Positions 28,760 to 30,975 of a stretch of DNA of 30,975 nucleotides are shown here, one piece after another. The stretch is from JBGPYB01 sp041493035 (lineage in GTDB: Bacteria; Acidobacteriota; Vicinamibacteria; Fen-336): NCBI GenBank assembly GCA_041493035.1, contig JBGPYB010000041.1, forward strand, positions 1 to 30,975, read 5' to 3'. The notes under the pieces were generated by a model. It saw only the letters and a program-made list of their open reading frames with translations, did not search any database and had not been told where the DNA came from. Within the stretch, counting starts at the first letter, position 1. Each line of letters starts with the position of its first letter. The position numbers and the translations under genes were made by a program.

Positions 28760-29110
28760 TCACGCCGGCAGTTCGCCTCCAGAAGGACCGTAGAAGATCC
28801 TCCACACAGCGAGATCCTCGCTGAACTCGTCGAAATGATGCTCGGTTCCTGCGGCAACAAAAAGGCAATCGCCGGTCTCGAAGCAGTCGCGCTTGCCTTC
28901 GTGAAGCAGGACCCCTCGCCCGCGGATGACGACGTACACCTCGTCCTGTACGTGAGGCGTTTGCAGGTTCGGACGCAGCGGCCAGGAGGAGAGGGCCACG
29001 TCGAGGCTACCGCGCCGCAAGAGGCTGATCGAACGTTTGCCGTCGGGCCCAGGGATGCGCGCCTCAGCCTCTACGAAGCGGATAATGTGGCCGGGGTCTG
29101 GCTTGCTCAT
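28760..29110 (-). CDS. Small cupin-domain protein (integron cassette)
   Basis: A 116-residue single-domain cupin. The first cupin motif is recognisable in TPHVQDEVYVVIRGRG, with His, Asp/Glu and the G-x-G end. The second is in GDCLFVAAGTEHHFDEFSED, where P-x-G-x-x-H is replaced by A-A-G-T-E-H-H. FRDCF-like KRDCFETGD connects them. Such proteins bind a metal and act as dioxygenases, isomerases or ligand sensors; no specific role can be assigned. ATG 29110 is preferred because GAGG lies 7 nt before it, whereas ATG 29116 is adjacent to that site. It is flanked by attC B and attC C. Confidence 0.82.
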   Translation of the reverse strand: MSKPDPGHIIRFVEAEARIPGPDGKRSISLLRRGSLDVALSSWPLRPNLQTPHVQDEVYVVIRGRGVLLHEGKRDCFETGDCLFVAAGTEHHFDEFSEDLAVWRIFYGPSGGELPA

Positions 29111-29125
29111 GCTCATTCCTCGTCT

Positions 29126-29215
29126 GCCTAAAACAGCTGCGAAACGCCCGGTGCGCGAATGCGCACGCGGCGCCGTAGGCGCCGCGAGGGCGTTTCGTCA
29201 GCTTCAATGTTGGGC
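29126..29215 (-). other. attC site C
   Basis: Minus strand: R'' GCCCAAC (29209-29215), L'' AGCTGACGAAACGCCC, then L' GGGCGTTTCGCAGCT and R' ending GTTTTAGGC (29126-29134). The L arms pair perfectly except for one extra A in L'', the extrahelical base expected in the folded attC strand. Between them are two further small hairpins (GCGGCGCC...GGCGCCGC and GTGCGC...GCGCAC). R' has two extra T residues. It lies between the DoxX-like and cupin genes. Confidence 0.8.
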
Positions 29216-29246
29216 GGCGACCAGTTGTCGTGGCGCATCTCAGTGG

Positions 29247-29633
29247 CTAGTGCCGACGACGCCGCCAAAAGCGAAAGCCCCACCACTCGTAGGCAATCCA
29301 GAGACAGCTCAGAGCATAAAAAGTGATCCAGGCGACGTCGACGTAGCGCTTGTCCAAGTGACGGGTCAGCCATGCTCCACCCATCACGAGAGCGACAGCA
29401 ATGCCACCCAGGGAAGCCAACCACGGAATCACCAACATCGCCCCGCCCACGACTTCTACAGCCCCGACTGCGATGCGCAACCATGCTGGGTAACCCCACC
29501 TCGCGAATGCAGCGGTCCAGAAACCCCTCGGATCGAACTTAATCCAGCCCATTCGCACGAACATGTCGGCAAGGTAGAGACCGAGACCCCACGCGACGAT
29601 CAGACGAACACGCTTCGACAACGTCAGCGCCAT
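29247..29633 (-). CDS. DoxX-like membrane protein (integron cassette)
   Basis: A 128-residue four-helix membrane protein: RLIVAWGLGLYLADMFVRMG, AWLRIAVGAVEVVGGAMLVI, LASLGGIAVALVMGGAWLTR and VDVAWITFYALSCLWIAYEW. The loop FDPRGFWTAAFARWGYPAWL between helices 1 and 2 is the usual DoxX/DoxD-like signature (helix, K-F/W, G-x-P). DoxX-like proteins are linked to redox and thiol stress, though most are uncharacterised. The C-terminus is very basic (FRFWRRRRH). It is bounded by attC C and attC D and oriented like the other cassettes. Confidence 0.85.
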   Translation of the reverse strand: MALTLSKRVRLIVAWGLGLYLADMFVRMGWIKFDPRGFWTAAFARWGYPAWLRIAVGAVEVVGGAMLVIPWLASLGGIAVALVMGGAWLTRHLDKRYVDVAWITFYALSCLWIAYEWWGFRFWRRRRH

Positions 29634-29660
29634 TCAGCCGTTCTCGCCTCCGTTTCGTCC

Positions 29661-29764
29661 GCCCAACGCCGCGCATCAGCTGCAAAGCGCGACTCAACAA
29701 TGATGGCCCGCGAAGCGGGCCCACCTTCGAGATTCACGCGCTTTGTCAGGTTCACTTGTTAGGC
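29661..29764 (-). other. attC site D
   Basis: Minus strand: R'' GCCTAAC (29758-29764) and R' GTTGGGC (29661-29667), both perfect. Inner arms CTGACAAAGCGCG and CGCGCTTTGCAG pair fully apart from one extra A in the first, the extrahelical base of attC. The 104-nt site also holds a central hairpin GGCCCGC-TTC-GCGGGCC. It lies between the DUF5655-like and DoxX-like genes and is a textbook example of the structure. Confidence 0.88.
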
Positions 29765-29770
29765 CGCTCT

Positions 29771-30181
29771 CTACGAGATCGAGAACTGGTAGGCTTCGCG
29801 CAAGAACGGCTTCATCGTTTCCAACTCGTCCATAGTGTGGAGCTTGGCGACATGGGTCACATGCTTCCGATCCGAGGCGACTTTAAAGAAGAGCCGGTTC
29901 TTTGCCTCCCGCGATAGGTGGACCGCGAGTCGAAGAGCACCGGACATGATAACCAGATCCGCAAAGATGCGATTACTGCGAAGCAACACATACCGTTCGC
30001 GCGTGACGAACTCCACTGGTCCGAGCGACTTCACGAACGTTTCCAAAGCAACATAAAGTTCGACAATCTCAGGCGGCCCATTTCGTAGAACGGCGGCGCG
30101 CTCACCTGTACCGCAAGCGTGGCGCTGGTTCCGTTGTGTAAACCGGCGCTTGCACTTCGGACATACCCATGCAGTAGCCAT
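29771..30181 (-). CDS. DUF5655-like protein with N-terminal zinc finger (integron cassette)
   Basis: A 136-residue protein. The start at 30181 is preferred over the in-frame ATG at 30211 because GAGG lies 5 nt before it. The N-terminus has a probable zinc-binding knuckle, C7-P-K-C10 with H21 and C23 (WVCPKCKRRFTQRNQRHAC). The rest, with IVELYVALETFVKSLGPVEF, RYVLLRSNRIFADLVIMSGA and the C-terminal HTMDELETMKPFLREAYQFS, matches DUF5655, a fold often seen in cassettes and transport-associated proteins with no settled function. The stop lies 7 nt from attC D. Upstream, between 30182 and 30559, is a gene-free stretch holding two attC-type sites. Confidence 0.82.
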   Translation of the reverse strand: MATAWVCPKCKRRFTQRNQRHACGTGERAAVLRNGPPEIVELYVALETFVKSLGPVEFVTRERYVLLRSNRIFADLVIMSGALRLAVHLSREAKNRLFFKVASDRKHVTHVAKLHTMDELETMKPFLREAYQFSIS

Positions 30182-30272
30182 CGCGGCCTCACGCTCCCGA
30201 AACGCTAGCATCTGTAGTGCAGCTCGTTCATCGTCCAGCCGTTCGGGTCAGAACCGATGGAGAAAGGAATCG

Positions 30273-30353
30273 GCCCAACACTGGATTGAGTTGGGAAGGC
30301 CGCGATTTCGGGACGGCGCGGACTTCGTCAACTCCAATCCAATGTTGTTAGAC
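30273..30353 (-). other. attC site E1
   Basis: Minus strand: R'' GTCTAAC (30347-30353), R' GTTGGGC (30273-30279), total 81 nt. Inner arms TGGATTGGAGTTGACGAAG and CTTCCCAACTCAATCCA pair with an extra G and an extra A on the first arm, the extrahelical bases. The central part GTCCGCGCCGTCCCGAAATC resembles sites A and F. No convincing gene lies between this site and the remnant E2 to its right; upstream of the DUF5655 gene it is the attC of the preceding cassette. Confidence 0.9.
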
Positions 30354-30422
30354 GGCTCTCTCGAACTCATGGCCCGACCCGTCTTCCGGGCCACCGGAGG
30401 GAGGGAGACGGGCTGCTGGTTC

Positions 30423-30471
30423 TGGAACTCAGCAACCCTCGGGCGCACGCCCAGTCCAGCGCTGTTAGACG
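30423..30471 (-). other. attC remnant E2
   Basis: Minus strand: starts with a perfect RYYYAAC (GTCTAAC, 30465-30471), as at E1, then GCTGGACTGGGCGTGCGCCC with CTGGA/TCCAG and GGGCG/CGCCC complementarity. No GTTRRRY follows. It would be the attC of the 62-aa gene to the right. The 69 nt between E2 and E1 (30354-30422) hold no gene, so a cassette has probably lost its coding part here. Confidence 0.45.
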
Positions 30472-30559
30472 TGACGCCCCATCACTCGCCTTCATGCAGT
30501 TCGAGCTTCTAGCGCTCCGAGCATATCTCGGTCTTGCTCGTGCAGGCCGCCGCGACCCG

Positions 30560-30748
30560 CTACCCACGCCGTTCCGCCCAGAGCCACACGCCCAAGGCGG
30601 CAAAGAACACGACCGGGAGAATGCTGGCCCAAATGGGGACCTCGATGCCAGCGGCGGTGACGTGCACCTGGAAGACTATTCGTAGCCCCTGTAAGAGCGC
30701 GATAAGCCAGAAGATGACCACGGAGAAGAGCGACGCGGGCCGCTTCAT
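30560..30748 (-). CDS. Small two-helix membrane protein (integron cassette)
   Basis: A 62-residue protein of unknown family with two hydrophobic helices: LFSVVIFWLIALLQGLRIVF (about residues 7-26) and WASILPVVFFAALGVWLWAE (about 40-59). A short polar loop (QVHVTAAGIEVP) separates them, and the N-terminus is basic (MKRP). GGGGGAAAGA precedes the ATG as ribosome site. It sits between attC F on its 5' side and the attC remnant E2 on its 3' side, the exact cassette layout. Tiny membrane proteins of this kind are common cassette cargo and mostly uncharacterised. Confidence 0.65.
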   Translation of the reverse strand: MKRPASLFSVVIFWLIALLQGLRIVFQVHVTAAGIEVPIWASILPVVFFAALGVWLWAERRG

Positions 30749-30774
30749 TCTTTCCCCCTTCTCGGGCTTTGTCC

Positions 30775-30852
30775 GTCTAACACTGAAATCAGCTGCGAGG
30801 GCCGCGGTTTCGAAACGGCGCGGACCTCGTCAGCTGCATTTCATTGTTGAAC
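30775..30852 (-). other. attC site F
   Basis: Minus strand: R'' GTTCAAC (30846-30852) and R' GTTAGAC (30775-30781), 78 nt. The arm TGAAATGCAGCTGACGAGG pairs with CCTCGCAGCTGATTTCA except for an extra G and an extra A, exactly the two extrahelical bases expected in an attC. The central segment (GTCCGCGCCGTTTCGAAACC) is close to sites A and E1. Since a complete attC lies upstream of the 62-aa gene, another cassette must precede it to the right. Confidence 0.9.
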
Positions 30853-30975
30853 CAAAGCCGCTACGCGGCGGAGGGTCTGGGCCGAGACGCGATCTCCTGC
30901 CGTAGCGGCGTTCGTAGGTCATAGCCTCCTCCAAGTCGCATCCCGCGACAAGGAGGACGACATGCAGCAGTCCGA
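30830..30975 (-). CDS. Possible small lipoprotein, start beyond window edge (integron cassette)
   Basis: An open frame entering from the right edge reads GLLHVVLLVAGCDLEEAMTY and then a basic Pro/Arg-rich tail, ending at TGA 30830-30832 inside attC F. LVAGC is a good lipobox after a hydrophobic stretch, which suggests a tiny lipoprotein. Ending inside the attC is common for cassette genes. The start codon is outside the window. Evidence against: only about 48 codons are visible, and on the opposite strand ATG 30963 follows a strong AAGGAGG, so a plus-strand gene could start there instead. Confidence 0.35.
   Translation of the reverse strand, partial: GLLHVVLLVAGCDLEEAMTYERRYGRRSRLGPDPPPRSGFGSTMKCS

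Larger units (their letters stand above)
27574..30975 (-). mobile_element. Distal part of an integron gene-cassette array
   Basis: Six or seven short unrelated genes, all on the minus strand, alternate with attC-type sites at 28129, 28707, 29126, 29661, 30273, 30423 and 30775. Four of these (C, D, E1, F) have proper RYYYAAC/GTTRRRY ends and arms that pair except for extrahelical bases on the same arm. The orientation puts attI and the integrase gene to the right of the window. The array ends next to tRNA-Leu. Base composition is visibly less GC-rich than the rest of the window. The left boundary is uncertain because the SRPBCC gene has no downstream attC. Confidence 0.85.

Noticed and set aside
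30248..30448. A 66-codon minus-strand frame between the DUF5655 and 62-aa genes
   Set aside because: It runs through attC site E1, has no ribosome site or family signal, and its sequence is explained by the recombination sites.
28129..30852. CRISPR array
   Set aside because: The repeated palindromes are not direct repeats of fixed length, the intervals contain genes, and there are no regular spacers or cas genes.

Overview
The window looks like a piece of a GC-rich bacterial chromosome, most likely Acidobacteriota. This assignment is an inference. It rests on a relic of an ADOP-type (acidobacterial duplicated orphan permease) MacB/FtsX protein at 17.8-18.3 kb, a CarD-type RNA polymerase regulator, an interspersed CCACGGAGACACGGAG palindrome of a kind I associate with environmental GC-rich genomes, and overall codon bias. 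No rRNA or phylogenetic marker is present to settle it.

Layout, left to right. 1-3 kb (minus): the truncated membrane half of a proton-translocating transhydrogenase (pntAB-pntB, with no pntAA in front) behind an APC amino-acid permease. 3.1-4.5 kb (minus): an exported triple-BON-domain protein and a Bcp peroxiredoxin. 4.6-17.1 kb (plus): a long, tightly overlapping catabolic run. It holds an SDR dehydrogenase, a RidA-like protein, a MarR regulator, a crotonase, an acyl-CoA dehydrogenase, a PaaA-like di-iron protein, an unknown 155-aa protein, an Old-Yellow-Enzyme flavoprotein with a 4Fe-4S motif, an M1 peptidase with a membrane protein, a flavin reductase, a benzoate-CoA-ligase-like enzyme, a creatininase-family protein and a hot-dog thioesterase. 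Together these suggest an aerobic CoA-thioester route for an aromatic or alicyclic acid: ligation, oxygenation, reduction, beta-oxidation-like steps, thioester release and MarR control. 17.2-19.7 kb: a Spy-like protein, the permease relic, an AhpD-like protein and a membrane-anchored alpha/beta hydrolase. 20-23.6 kb (plus): TauE/SafE plus a DUF1634-like partner, a HAD phosphatase, a DegT-type aminotransferase and an outer-membrane-like protein. 23.6-27.4 kb (minus): HEAT-like, PilZ, PlsC, IHF/HU, CarD and a class V aminotransferase. 27.42 kb: tRNA-Leu(CAA).

The right-hand 3.4 kb is different. Small, unrelated genes (SRPBCC, Cache, cupin, DoxX, DUF5655, a 2-TM protein and a probable small lipoprotein) all lie on the minus strand. 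They are separated by imperfect palindromes with RYYYAAC and GTTRRRY ends and unpaired extra bases in one arm, which is the signature of integron attC recombination sites. This is the distal end of an integron cassette array ending beside tRNA-Leu. The integrase would lie beyond the right edge.

A second theme is transcription. Several genes that start a transcription unit have a -10-like hexamer only 6-9 nt before the start codon and no Shine-Dalgarno sequence, so they are probably leaderless. Genes inside operons use ATGA/GTGA overlaps or clear Shine-Dalgarno sites.
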